Shown: positions 8,353-15,899 of the stretch, piece by piece
Layout: each line of letters starts with the position of its first letter
How positions within the stretch are numbered: position 1 is the stretch's first letter
Source: Mesorhizobium sp.
GTDB lineage: Bacteria; Pseudomonadota; Alphaproteobacteria; Rhizobiales; Rhizobiaceae
Length of the DNA: 64,000 nt
Direction: 5' to 3'
Assembly (NCBI GenBank): GCA_004020365.1
Contig: SAQR01000035.1
Coordinates: forward strand, 1 to 64,000
Program-made: the position numbers and the translations under genes
Notes under the pieces: generated by a model
What the model saw: only the letters and a program-made list of their open reading frames with translations
Told to the model about the DNA's origin: nothing
Database searches by the model: none

Positions 8353-9477
8353 GTGAAACAGATTGCGAAGACACCGGAGATCATCGCGCGCCTCAAAGAG
8401 GCTGGCGCGTCGGTTGACGATGTCGCCGTATTCGAAGCGATTGCCCTCAACAATCGTCCTCTTCGCAAGCGCCACCCACTCTACAACGGGGCCGTTGCGC
8501 AGCGTTCAATTCTCCTGGAGATGGCTCTGGCTCTGGAAGCTGAGAGCCGGCCCCTCCAGATCATGCACAACGGCGAAGATCTGCCGATCGGACGTGTCTT
8601 CCGCGGCCAGGTGGTCGACGGTCAGGACACCGAACTGCGCGTCCTCTTCTGGATCGACAAGACTCACGAGGACAAGATCCGGCAAGTCGACAACGGAACC
8701 GTTGACCAGGTCTCGGTCGGCATCCTGCCCAAGCAGATGATCTGCTCGGCAGACGGCTTCGATTTCTTCGGACCCGATGCTGATTTCGAAAGCATATTCA
8801 CCGGCACCACGCCCGATGGGCACACGGTCGGTGAGAACGGCGTCTACTGCAAGATGGTCGGACTCGAAGCCTTCTTCGAGACCTCGCTCGTCGGACAAGG
8901 CGGCGCCCAAAACGCGCGCATCGTGAACAGCGATCAAAGCCACTTCTCACCACACATGAAGGCACTGGCTGCGAAAACTTCACTCGATCGTCTCGCACTC
9001 ACCGCAACCGCAACTACGGAAAAACCAATCATGGACATGAAGGAACTCCTCGCCGAACTGCGCTCCACCGAGAAGGAGAGCATGAAGGTCAGCATCGAAA
9101 ACGAGCAGCTCAAGGCTTCGAATTCGGCTCTCACCGCCGAGCGCGATCAACTCAAGACGCAGCTCGAAGCCGCGAACCAGGACGAGCCGGCCGTCAAGAC
9201 CGAACTCGCCGAGCTGAAGACCAAGCACCAGGCCACCGAAGCCAGCCTGTCGGCGGCCGACGAGGCTCTTCGCGACATCTGCAAGAGGGTTCTAACAGCG
9301 GCCGGCCAGGTCGACGCCGAAGTCCCGGCGAAGCTCGAAGATGTCGTCGCCAAGCTCACCGACACCTCCGCCGGCCTCGCAGCCGTCCTGGTGACCGGTG
9401 GAAAAGCCAAAGGCTCCGAGGGTGACCTCGAGCTCTCGGCCACCCCCGCGGTCGCATCGTTCCGGACCCGCCGCTAA
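8353..9477 (+). CDS. Prohead protease fused to scaffold
   Basis: A 374-aa protein. The N-terminal 220 residues resemble HK97-type (U35) prohead proteases, with His in IMHNGEDLPIG and Ser in DQVSVGILPK as likely catalytic residues. The remainder is a long charged coiled coil typical of a scaffold. I chose the GTG at 8353 because GAAGGG precedes it; the frame also opens at ATG 8326 without a ribosome site. An in-frame ATG at 9031 (MDMKELLAEL) sits exactly at the domain junction and could produce free scaffold, as lambda C/Nu3 does. It lies between portal and capsid genes, as expected. Confidence 0.82.
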   Translation: MKQIAKTPEIIARLKEAGASVDDVAVFEAIALNNRPLRKRHPLYNGAVAQRSILLEMALALEAESRPLQIMHNGEDLPIGRVFRGQVVDGQDTELRVLFWIDKTHEDKIRQVDNGTVDQVSVGILPKQMICSADGFDFFGPDADFESIFTGTTPDGHTVGENGVYCKMVGLEAFFETSLVGQGGAQNARIVNSDQSHFSPHMKALAAKTSLDRLALTATATTEKPIMDMKELLAELRSTEKESMKVSIENEQLKASNSALTAERDQLKTQLEAANQDEPAVKTELAELKTKHQATEASLSAADEALRDICKRVLTAAGQVDAEVPAKLEDVVAKLTDTSAGLAAVLVTGGKAKGSEGDLELSATPAVASFRTRR

Positions 9478-9503
9478 CCCAACAGGAATAGGGAAACACA
9501 CCC

Positions 9504-9899
9504 ATGTACTCTCATCAGAATGTCACGCTGCGCGGGTTCCACTGGGAAGTCTCGTCGCTCACCTTCAACCTCGCCTCCGGCATTACGCAGGCTCACATCG
9601 GCCGCGGCGTATCGGTCGACGCCTCTGGCCCCAACAAGGTCAAGCTGGCGGCTGACGGCGATACCATCATCGGCCGCCTCGCGTCGGTCGAGGATCGCAC
9701 CGTCGAAGGCTCGCTCATCGGCGCTGTCGAACTCCAGTTCGCCAACACCCTCCCGATCAAGGCGGCTGCGGTCGTCGCCATCGGCGACACGGTTGTGGGC
9801 GCTGGCGCCGGCGAAGTGAAAGCCGCTGCTACCCCCGACCACAGCAAGAACTTCGTCGTCGAGATCATCGGCACGAACGCTGTGGTGGTGAAGGTCTAA
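9504..9899 (+). CDS. Capsid decoration-like protein
   Basis: A 131-aa beta-rich protein resembling the small DUF2190-type or head-decoration proteins found between scaffold and major capsid genes. The ITQAHIGRGVSVDASG and GDTVVGAG segments suggest a compact beta barrel. It should stabilise the expanded capsid by binding its outer surface. No membrane segment or enzymatic motif is visible. The assignment rests on size, fold-like composition and position. Confidence 0.72.
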   Translation: MYSHQNVTLRGFHWEVSSLTFNLASGITQAHIGRGVSVDASGPNKVKLAADGDTIIGRLASVEDRTVEGSLIGAVELQFANTLPIKAAAVVAIGDTVVGAGAGEVKAAATPDHSKNFVVEIIGTNAVVVKV

Positions 9900-9939
9900 C
9901 CGAAACCCCGAACAAACGAACGAAACGAGGAACATTGAA

Positions 9940-11139
9940 ATGAACTACAAGCCTCTCTCTCAGGTCAAGCGTCGGGGTGTTGAAGCTCTCGCCGCTCTGC
10001 GCTCCGATGAAACGATGGCATCGGTTGGCGCCGGCAAGAAGCTGCTTGCCGAGGCCAAGTCGTTTGGCCTCGGCATGCGCGACTACCTCAATCTCGCGAT
10101 CGACGTTCGCGGGTCCGAGGAAGCCGACAAGCGTTACCGCGACGACCGCGGCTATCTCTCCGGCTACGAGGCCTCGCTGGCCTTCCTGAACCTGCCGATC
10201 CAGAACGACTTCGAGCGCGGCATCGTGCTGGAAGCTGCGTCGGACACGTTCCAGACGTTCCCGGGCGTCCGCGCGATTTTCCCGGAAGTCGTGGACGACG
10301 TCGTGCGCTGGAAGTTCCGCCAGGACAACCTGGAGACGACCAACGCTCTCGTCGGCTCAAGCCGCACGATGTCCGGCGTCGAGCTGATCTCGACGGTCGT
10401 GGACGACAAGGCGGAGGACTACCAGGTCGTGTCGGCCGTGGCCGAACTGGGCCGCTTCCCGGTCAAGACGATCCGTCTGTCCGAGCAGTCGGTCAAGTTC
10501 TACAAGCACGGCGGCGGCTACCGCTTCTCGTACGAGTTCGATCGTCGGGCCAGCATCGAGACGCTGGTGCCCTACGTCAACCGTATGGACCGTGAGAAGG
10601 AAATGTCGAAGGTCCGCGCGGCCACACACATCCTGATCAACGGTGACGGCGTGAACCCGGCAGCTCCTTTGGTGAAGCAGGCGGACTTCGTGGCCGGCGC
10701 CACCAACAAGAAGCTGAACTACGAGGCGCTGCTCCGCTGGTTCGTGGCCCGTGCCCAGGCTGGCATCCCCGTCGACACCGTTGTCGGCAACTGGGACGCC
10801 TACATCGACTGGCTGCTGATGTTCGCCATTCCGACGTCGAACAACAACCGCACCGATGCCGAGAACCTGGCGGCTTCCGGCTTCCAGATCGGCGGCGTGC
10901 CGATCCTGAAGGGCACCGTCAACTTCGCCCTGTCGTCCGCTGCACCAAACAAGCAGCTGATCGGCATTTCCCGCGGCGACACGCTGGAGGAGCTGAACGA
11001 GGGTGGCTCGCAGATCGAGGAGACCGAGCGCGCGATCACCAACCAGTCGATCACGTTCACCAAGTCGGTGAACACCGGCTACAAGCTGGCGTTCAGCGAC
11101 ACCCGGTCGATCTACGACTACGACAGCACCGACGACTAA
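9940..11139 (+). CDS. Major capsid protein
   Basis: A 399-aa protein immediately downstream of the decoration gene and followed by a strong terminator, as expected for the most abundant virion protein. Basic and acidic surface helices alternate in the N-terminal 100 residues, followed by a long beta-rich E-loop-like region, consistent with the HK97 fold. The sequence between residues 1 and about 80 is helical and could be the delta domain removed by the protease. A GAGGAAC ribosome site precedes the ATG. I could not match it to a specific subfamily. Confidence 0.85.
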   Translation: MNYKPLSQVKRRGVEALAALRSDETMASVGAGKKLLAEAKSFGLGMRDYLNLAIDVRGSEEADKRYRDDRGYLSGYEASLAFLNLPIQNDFERGIVLEAASDTFQTFPGVRAIFPEVVDDVVRWKFRQDNLETTNALVGSSRTMSGVELISTVVDDKAEDYQVVSAVAELGRFPVKTIRLSEQSVKFYKHGGGYRFSYEFDRRASIETLVPYVNRMDREKEMSKVRAATHILINGDGVNPAAPLVKQADFVAGATNKKLNYEALLRWFVARAQAGIPVDTVVGNWDAYIDWLLMFAIPTSNNNRTDAENLAASGFQIGGVPILKGTVNFALSSAAPNKQLIGISRGDTLEELNEGGSQIEETERAITNQSITFTKSVNTGYKLAFSDTRSIYDYDSTDD

Positions 11140-11149
11140 TAGCCCAGGA

Positions 11150-11181
11150 CCCGCCGCCCAACCGGGGCGGCGGGCCTTTTT
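11150..11181 (+). terminator. Intrinsic terminator after major capsid gene
   Basis: CCCGCCGCCC and GGGCGGCGGG form a ten-base GC stem with a five-base loop, followed by CCTTTTT. It lies 11 bp after the major capsid stop and probably limits read-through from the strongly expressed capsid gene into the connector genes. Confidence 0.85.
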
Positions 11182-11196
11182 CTGTGAGGAAACACA

Positions 11197-11538
11197 ATGA
11201 TCAAGCTGCTTGCAGAAACTAAGGGATCCTTCCAGCTCCATGACCTGGCTCACAAGGGCCAGCGTATTCATGCCCGCCGGCCGAGCGTCGTCGACAATTC
11301 GCATTTCATCCAGGACCGCATCGGCCGCGCCCAGGTGCGGATCATCGCCGAATTGAAGCCCGAGGCGACGGACGCCGATTTCGTCGGATACATGAAGGAG
11401 AGCGACGGCGACATGCAGCTCGCGATCGACGCCTTCCTGGCGGAGTTTGGCAAGGAGGTTGTGGACGCCCCCGAGGGCAAGAAGAAACGCGCCGCCAAGC
11501 CGAAGAACCCCAACCCCACCCCGGAAGCTGACGCCTGA
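11197..11538 (+). CDS. Small head-region protein, unknown
   Basis: A 113-aa protein with a folded N-terminal 90 residues and a Lys/Pro-rich tail (KKKRAAKPKNPNPTPE). It lies between the capsid and connector genes and shares its last base with the next start. It resembles no family I can name. Similar small proteins at this place can be head-completion or assembly factors. Confidence 0.7.
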   Translation: MIKLLAETKGSFQLHDLAHKGQRIHARRPSVVDNSHFIQDRIGRAQVRIIAELKPEATDADFVGYMKESDGDMQLAIDAFLAEFGKEVVDAPEGKKKRAAKPKNPNPTPEADA

Positions 11539-12248
11539 TGCGTACGTTCGAGGCCGGCAAGGATGTAACCTTGCCTGTTAGCCTTACTTATAACGGTCAG
11601 CCTGCCGTCCCGGATATCGGGACGGCAATCCTTTCTGTGACCGCGCCCACCGGCGAGATCCTCTACACAAAGGACCTTACCACCGGTGCGACTGACGTCG
11701 TGGTCGTCGTCACGGTGCCGGCCGAGCACAATCAGATTTCCACGGCATTCTCCCGTCGCATCGTGCGGATCTCCGCGGAGAGTGGAGGCATTCCGTTCGA
11801 CAGCGCGACCATGTACCGGCTGGTGCCGACGATCCTCTACACCGTCCGGCCCGCGGATGTGCGAGCCTTCCTGGGTGTCAACGAGGGCGAGCTGCCCGAC
11901 GAGGATGTGGATCTCGCGGCAGCACACCTGAACCTCGAATTCGAAATCTCGCGCGCGACCCTGTCTGCAGCTCTGGTTTCCGGCGACGTGGCTGAGATGC
12001 GCGCGAATGATGCGATCCTCTATCGCGCCGCGCTCGACATTATCCCATCGCTTGCCAACCGGGTGGCCCAGGAGGAGTCGGATGGCGCGCTCACCTTCCG
12101 CCGGAACACCCGCAAGGACTTCGCGGAGCTGAAGAAGGCCGCCGAGGATCGTCTGTCAGCAGCCCTGGCTGCGATCAATCCCACGATCGACCCCGGCTAC
12201 TCGATCTTGATCACGACGACCGACGCCGATCCGGTCACAGGTGGATAA
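11538..12248 (+). CDS. Head-tail connector-like protein
   Basis: A 236-aa protein. The N-terminal 95 residues are beta-rich (VTLPVSLTYNGQPAV), while the C-terminal half is helical (DEDVDLAAAHLNLEF and a later RVAQEESDGALTF), like the helical adaptors that dock under the portal. The ATG at 11538 overlaps the preceding stop, and its own last base is shared with the next start, giving strict translational coupling. Function is inferred from position in the connector cluster. Confidence 0.68.
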   Translation: MRTFEAGKDVTLPVSLTYNGQPAVPDIGTAILSVTAPTGEILYTKDLTTGATDVVVVVTVPAEHNQISTAFSRRIVRISAESGGIPFDSATMYRLVPTILYTVRPADVRAFLGVNEGELPDEDVDLAAAHLNLEFEISRATLSAALVSGDVAEMRANDAILYRAALDIIPSLANRVAQEESDGALTFRRNTRKDFAELKKAAEDRLSAALAAINPTIDPGYSILITTTDADPVTGG

Positions 12249-12784
12249 TGGCCAGCCTCCACACCGCCGCTCGCCGTTTCCAGTCGCTGATCTATAAGGA
12301 AAACGGCCAGGCCTTCAAAGGCACCATCACTCCGGTTGATGAGGGCGAGATCCCGGCTTACGACTTCTCGTCTCCCCGATTGATGCTCCGCACGATCGAC
12401 GCCGACGCGGTGAAACCCCGCGACATCATCCTGGACGATATCAACCGCCGCTTCATCGTCGCCAACAATGGCTACTCGGCCTTCGGGAAACAGTTCACCT
12501 TCCGGTTGTTTCAAGTGCTGGCTGACCTGACGTGGAAGCGCCAAGACAGTCAGACCGACACTCTCACCGGCTTGAAGAAGGGGCGACCGCCCCAGCTCTT
12601 CGGCCAGATCCCGTGCCTTGTCGAGATGACCGGTCGTGAATTCCCAGATCGTGACACCAACCTTTCCGAGGAAACTCGCCGGATTATCACTGCGGCCTAT
12701 CTCCAGCTCGGCGACCAGGTCGATGACGCCATCGTCCGCAGGCTCGATACCGCGCTGGGGGTGACCTATGCCGAGATCAGCTAA
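12248..12784 (+). CDS. Head closure/stopper-like protein
   Basis: A 178-aa protein in the head-tail joining cluster. The central RDIILDDINRRFIVANN segment and overall beta-rich composition fit a head-closure (stopper) protein. It overlaps its downstream neighbour by 17 bases. The family is not securely recognised; a neck protein is the alternative. Confidence 0.62.
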   Translation: MASLHTAARRFQSLIYKENGQAFKGTITPVDEGEIPAYDFSSPRLMLRTIDADAVKPRDIILDDINRRFIVANNGYSAFGKQFTFRLFQVLADLTWKRQDSQTDTLTGLKKGRPPQLFGQIPCLVEMTGREFPDRDTNLSEETRRIITAAYLQLGDQVDDAIVRRLDTALGVTYAEIS

Positions 12785-13676
12785 GGCTAGGGTCACCGTC
12801 AACTTCCAGCAGATCAAGGGCCGCTCGCTGGAGGCACTCTCAGGCGGAGCCTCTGTCAGCCGGTCCTATGGTGGTCAAGGGCAGGACGCCGGCGCCGTCG
12901 TCAACATGATCGCCACCGAACTGGTAAAGACAATCCGCGCCGGCAACGAGCGCCACTTCTTTCAGATCGAGGCGAAGGTGCTCGCGAAGCGTTTGGCTGA
13001 AGAGGTCAACGCCGAGCTGATGCGCGTCGGGCAGTTCATCGCCACGCAGCTGATTGGCACCCCTTCCGGCCCGCCGAATGCGGGAACGACCTTCATCGAC
13101 AAGTTCGAAGGTGCTGTCGAGGCCCACTGGCAGAACCTTTCGCTGCGCACGATCCGCACCAAGCAGGGAAACAAGGACCGCTTCTTCCTGCACTCCGGTT
13201 CGCTGAAGCAGGACATTCGAGCCAACGTCGGCCGAAACCTTGTCGCCCTAAACCCCGGTCTTGGTGGTCGCGCCGGCGGCAAGGAAGTCGTCCACGGTCC
13301 CGTGAGGATCCGCCCCTACTATCACGATCCCGGCGGGAGCAAGATCTACAAGATCGCCGAGATCGAGGTGAACCTGTTCTCCCAGTCGCGTGCAAACCGC
13401 ATCGCATCGATCCTGAACGAAGACATTTTCGACGCCTACTCCAGCACGCGGACAGACATCCAATACCTCGGCCGCAAGATGGGTCTCAGTCAGGACTCGA
13501 TCGACAAGCTGATGGGGCCGGCCCTGACAGATCGAGATCGAACGGTGAGCCGGGGCAAGAGGGGCATCATCTCACGACCGCTGCTCGAGCCGGCTCTTGC
13601 ATATTTCTTCGCCGTCCGCGTGCCCCGCGCGGTCGCGCGCGTGATCAATCGTTATCGAATTTCGGAGATCCGCTGA
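12768..13676 (+). CDS. Neck/tail-completion-like protein
   Basis: A 302-aa protein with a basic N-terminus (PRSAKARVTVNFQQIKG), a central helical region and a Lys/Arg-rich C-terminal region. Position between stopper-like and tail-terminator-like genes suggests a tail-completion or HK97 gp10-like neck protein, although it is longer than those usually are. It shares its last base with the next ATG. Confidence 0.6.
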   Translation: MPRSAKARVTVNFQQIKGRSLEALSGGASVSRSYGGQGQDAGAVVNMIATELVKTIRAGNERHFFQIEAKVLAKRLAEEVNAELMRVGQFIATQLIGTPSGPPNAGTTFIDKFEGAVEAHWQNLSLRTIRTKQGNKDRFFLHSGSLKQDIRANVGRNLVALNPGLGGRAGGKEVVHGPVRIRPYYHDPGGSKIYKIAEIEVNLFSQSRANRIASILNEDIFDAYSSTRTDIQYLGRKMGLSQDSIDKLMGPALTDRDRTVSRGKRGIISRPLLEPALAYFFAVRVPRAVARVINRYRISEIR

Positions 13677-14125
13677 TGCAATATCTCAACGTCTGGACGT
13701 CCGTCGCCGCCTACGTCAACCAGCAGATCCAGATGATCGCCGCCAACGGCATCGCACCGGCCAACAGCATGCAGATGTTCGACTGGGAAGCGCATGCCAA
13801 TATCGAAGAGGCTCCGGCGCTTCACCTGATCGGCCCAGCCTCGCTCGCGCTGGAAGAGAGCTCCAGCGGGTTGTATCACGCCAGCTTTGTGATTGGCATC
13901 GGCTCGTTCAATGATGAGGGCTTGTTCGTTCACCGGAAGATGGTGGACTTTCTTTTCAAGTCCCTCGCGTCCGGAACGCGCGTGTCGATCTTCGATAGCG
14001 AGACCGAGCAGGCCTACAGCTGGCTGAAGATCATCGACGGCACCACCGTGGCGCCGATGTCCAGATCAAACCAGCGGTCGATGCAGTTCATTCAGGCCGA
14101 GGGGCTCGTCGACCCCATGGTATAG
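13676..14125 (+). CDS. Tail terminator-like protein
   Basis: A 149-aa protein placed directly before the tail tube gene, where lambda gpU-like tail terminators are encoded. The strand pattern SSGLYHASFVIGIG and SMQFIQAEGLVDP fits such a fold. Its last 34 bases overlap the 3' end of the antisense ribbon-helix-helix gene. The call rests on position and size. Confidence 0.65.
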   Translation: MQYLNVWTSVAAYVNQQIQMIAANGIAPANSMQMFDWEAHANIEEAPALHLIGPASLALEESSSGLYHASFVIGIGSFNDEGLFVHRKMVDFLFKSLASGTRVSIFDSETEQAYSWLKIIDGTTVAPMSRSNQRSMQFIQAEGLVDPMV

Positions 14126-14283
14126 TGGGCCTGCAGGATAGCCCGGTTGGCTTCGTCCTCTTGAGCAAGAGCCGTCTCAATAAGAGTGACGACCTCTGCG
14201 GACAAGGACCGTCGCAGGAAGGTGGAACGACGCTCCAGTATTTCTTTCAACTCGTCGTCTATGTTCACGGTAATGCGCTTCAT
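14092..14283 (-). CDS. Ribbon-helix-helix (Arc/CopG-type) regulator, antisense in late operon
   Basis: A 63-aa protein with the ribbon-helix-helix pattern: a leading beta strand KRITVNID, helix ELKEILERRSTFLRRS, then SAEVVTLIETAL. Such dimers bind short palindromic operators. It is the only leftward gene inside the 34-kb rightward late operon and fills the 245-bp gap between the tail-terminator and tail-tube genes. Its upstream region contains CATAAT and TAAAAT -10-like hexamers and ATGCATCA at 14295, a half-site also present in palindromes at 8274 and 36691. It probably represents a separately expressed lysogenic or regulatory gene (a moron). Target and role are inferred. Confidence 0.8.
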   Translation of the reverse strand: MKRITVNIDDELKEILERRSTFLRRSLSAEVVTLIETALAQEDEANRAILQAHYTMGSTSPSA

Positions 14284-14370
14284 TTTACACCATTATGCAT
14301 CAGTCATTCATTGCTCATGTAGTCGCACGCACCCACCTAACAAGCGCCGATTTCAAAAAGGAGCACCACC

Positions 14371-15159
14371 ATGGCTGGTAACGCCAAAACGAATAAGTTT
14401 CTGCTTTCCACGGCGACCGTCATGCTTGGCGCCCTCGCTGACCTCCACAAGCTCAACCCGGCGGAACACTCCATCGGTCTCGTGAAGAACTTTCAGCTGA
14501 CCGGCGAGGCTCAGTTCACCGAGCTGACCCAAGGCATCCGCAACGCGGTCGTGATGTCCGTACGTACGGGTGAAGGCCTCAAGACCTCCTGTGAGGTCTA
14601 CGAGTTCACCGCCAAGAACCTGGCCTACGCCGCCGGCCTCGACGGCTCCGGTACGAGCTTTGACGTTGTCGCCGAACTGTCAGCCCTCGGTGCCGTCGCC
14701 ACGGCGGCCGACGACAGCATCACGCTGGCGATTGCTCCCACCCAGGCGATCGCCGCCGGCGACTATCTCTTCATCCAGAAGGGCCAGGACGATTACGTCC
14801 ACGTCGTCAAGGTCGCTTCTGTTTTGGCGACCGAGGTCACCTTGGCTGCGGGCTTCGAGATCCCGACTGGCATGACCTTCCCGATCGGCTCCCGCGTGGG
14901 ACGCTTGAAGCGTGTCGACATCGGCCAGTACGTGGCCCAGCCCGACCTGGCGTGCAAGGTCACCGGCATCCTGCCGAAGGACAACACGCCGTTCACCATC
15001 CTTCTGCCGAAGGTGAAGGTGACGCGCGGTCTCGGTATCTCCTTCGCGTCGGACAACTTCTCGAACATGCCGTTCGAGATGCAGCCCTACGAAATGGTTA
15101 CGACCGATCCGTTCTATTCGGAATATGGTCAGGGTCAGGCGATCCTGCTGGCTCGCTAA
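14371..15159 (+). CDS. Major tail tube protein
   Basis: A 262-aa beta-rich protein preceded by a strong ribosome site (AAAAAGGAG) and followed by a strong terminator, both fitting an abundant structural protein. It lies just upstream of the frameshifted chaperone pair and tape measure, the canonical position of the tail tube gene. It polymerises into the hollow tail through which DNA passes. Confidence 0.82.
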   Translation: MAGNAKTNKFLLSTATVMLGALADLHKLNPAEHSIGLVKNFQLTGEAQFTELTQGIRNAVVMSVRTGEGLKTSCEVYEFTAKNLAYAAGLDGSGTSFDVVAELSALGAVATAADDSITLAIAPTQAIAAGDYLFIQKGQDDYVHVVKVASVLATEVTLAAGFEIPTGMTFPIGSRVGRLKRVDIGQYVAQPDLACKVTGILPKDNTPFTILLPKVKVTRGLGISFASDNFSNMPFEMQPYEMVTTDPFYSEYGQGQAILLAR

Positions 15160-15181
15160 TTTCCAAAATCCATAGAACTAG

Positions 15182-15220
15182 ACCTCGCCCGTGACTACAT
15201 CACTGGCGAGGTTTTTTATT
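15182..15220 (+). terminator. Intrinsic terminator after tail tube gene
   Basis: ACCTCGCC and GGCGAGGT form an eight-base stem with a 15-base loop, followed by TTTTTTATTT. It lies 22 bp after the tail tube stop and 15 bp before the chaperone start. Confidence 0.85.
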
Positions 15221-15234
15221 TCTAGGAGCACTAC

Positions 15235-15648
15235 ATGTCCGACCCAAAGGACCACATCGAGATCAAACAAGACGGCGAGACACGCGAGATCTTCATGTCC
15301 TTCGGATTGCTCAACGAGATCACAACCATGATGGGCGAGCCGGCCACTGCGGCCAGCGTCTATTTCGCCCCCGAACTTCGCGAGCGAGTCCTCCTGGCAG
15401 CTCTCCACCAACGCTCAAAGACGGGCAAGATCCAGGAGCTCCTCGCGTCCCTTGATGATGTCGATATCTCGATCTCGGACATGGAAGAACTGCTGGCCTG
15501 GGAGGTGGATCATGCCATCGGTTTTTTCGCTCGATCCATGGAACGAGTGGTCAAGACGAAGGGCGCTCTGGAAGATCTCACTCGGGGCGCGTCTTCACTG
15601 ATTGGGTCGCAGGGCTCACCTTCGAAGAAGCAATCATCTGGACGCTAA
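15235..15648 (+). CDS. Tail assembly chaperone (G-like)
   Basis: A 137-aa acidic helical protein between tail tube and tape measure genes, the position of lambda gpG. It begins KDHIEIKQDGETREIF, suggesting a small N-terminal beta region before helices. It coats the tape measure during tail assembly and is absent from the virion. A TTTTTTC heptamer in frame at 15522-15528 allows a -1 shift into the next open frame, so a minor G-T fusion should be made. Confidence 0.8.
   Translation: MSDPKDHIEIKQDGETREIFMSFGLLNEITTMMGEPATAASVYFAPELRERVLLAALHQRSKTGKIQELLASLDDVDISISDMEELLAWEVDHAIGFFARSMERVVKTKGALEDLTRGASSLIGSQGSPSKKQSSGR
15522..15528 (+). other. Programmed -1 frameshift site TTTTTTC
   Basis: The chaperone frame reads GGT TTT TTC here, so the X XXY YYZ heptamer is T TTT TTC. 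The -1 frame is open from this point to the TGA at 15897-15899. Both tRNAs can re-pair after slipping. This is the standard way siphoviruses make the G-T tail chaperone. Confidence 0.8.
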
Positions 15649-15899
15649 GGGTCAGGCCAAGCGAACTCCGTGAGGTCTACTGGGGTCACTCCTACAAAGA
15701 CCTCACCACGATCGTCAGGCTGAACACGGAAGGAAAGGTAGCGGAACTTGGTCAGCACTTCGACAACCTGGCAACGGTCGTGTCGAAGGCTCTGGGTGGT
15801 TCCGATGATGACGATGTCGATGACGACGTCACAGTGATCGAAAGCTGGGACGACCTCGCGGCAGCATTTAGGACGCTAGGGGGTCATATTGGCGCTTGA
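15528..15899 (+). CDS. Tail assembly chaperone T-part, reached by -1 frameshift
   Basis: This frame encodes about 123 residues with no ATG start and lies one base back from the chaperone frame. It includes LTFEEAIIWTLRVRPSELRE and ends in an acidic stretch (GGSDDDDVDDDV) and a short tail. Joined through the TTTTTTC slip site it gives a fusion of about 221 aa. Its stop overlaps the TTG start of the tape measure by 11 bases. In lambda the T domain recruits tail tube subunits to the chaperone-coated tape measure. Confidence 0.78.
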   Translation, partial: RSIHGTSGQDEGRSGRSHSGRVFTDWVAGLTFEEAIIWTLRVRPSELREVYWGHSYKDLTTIVRLNTEGKVAELGQHFDNLATVVSKALGGSDDDDVDDDVTVIESWDDLAAAFRTLGGHIGA

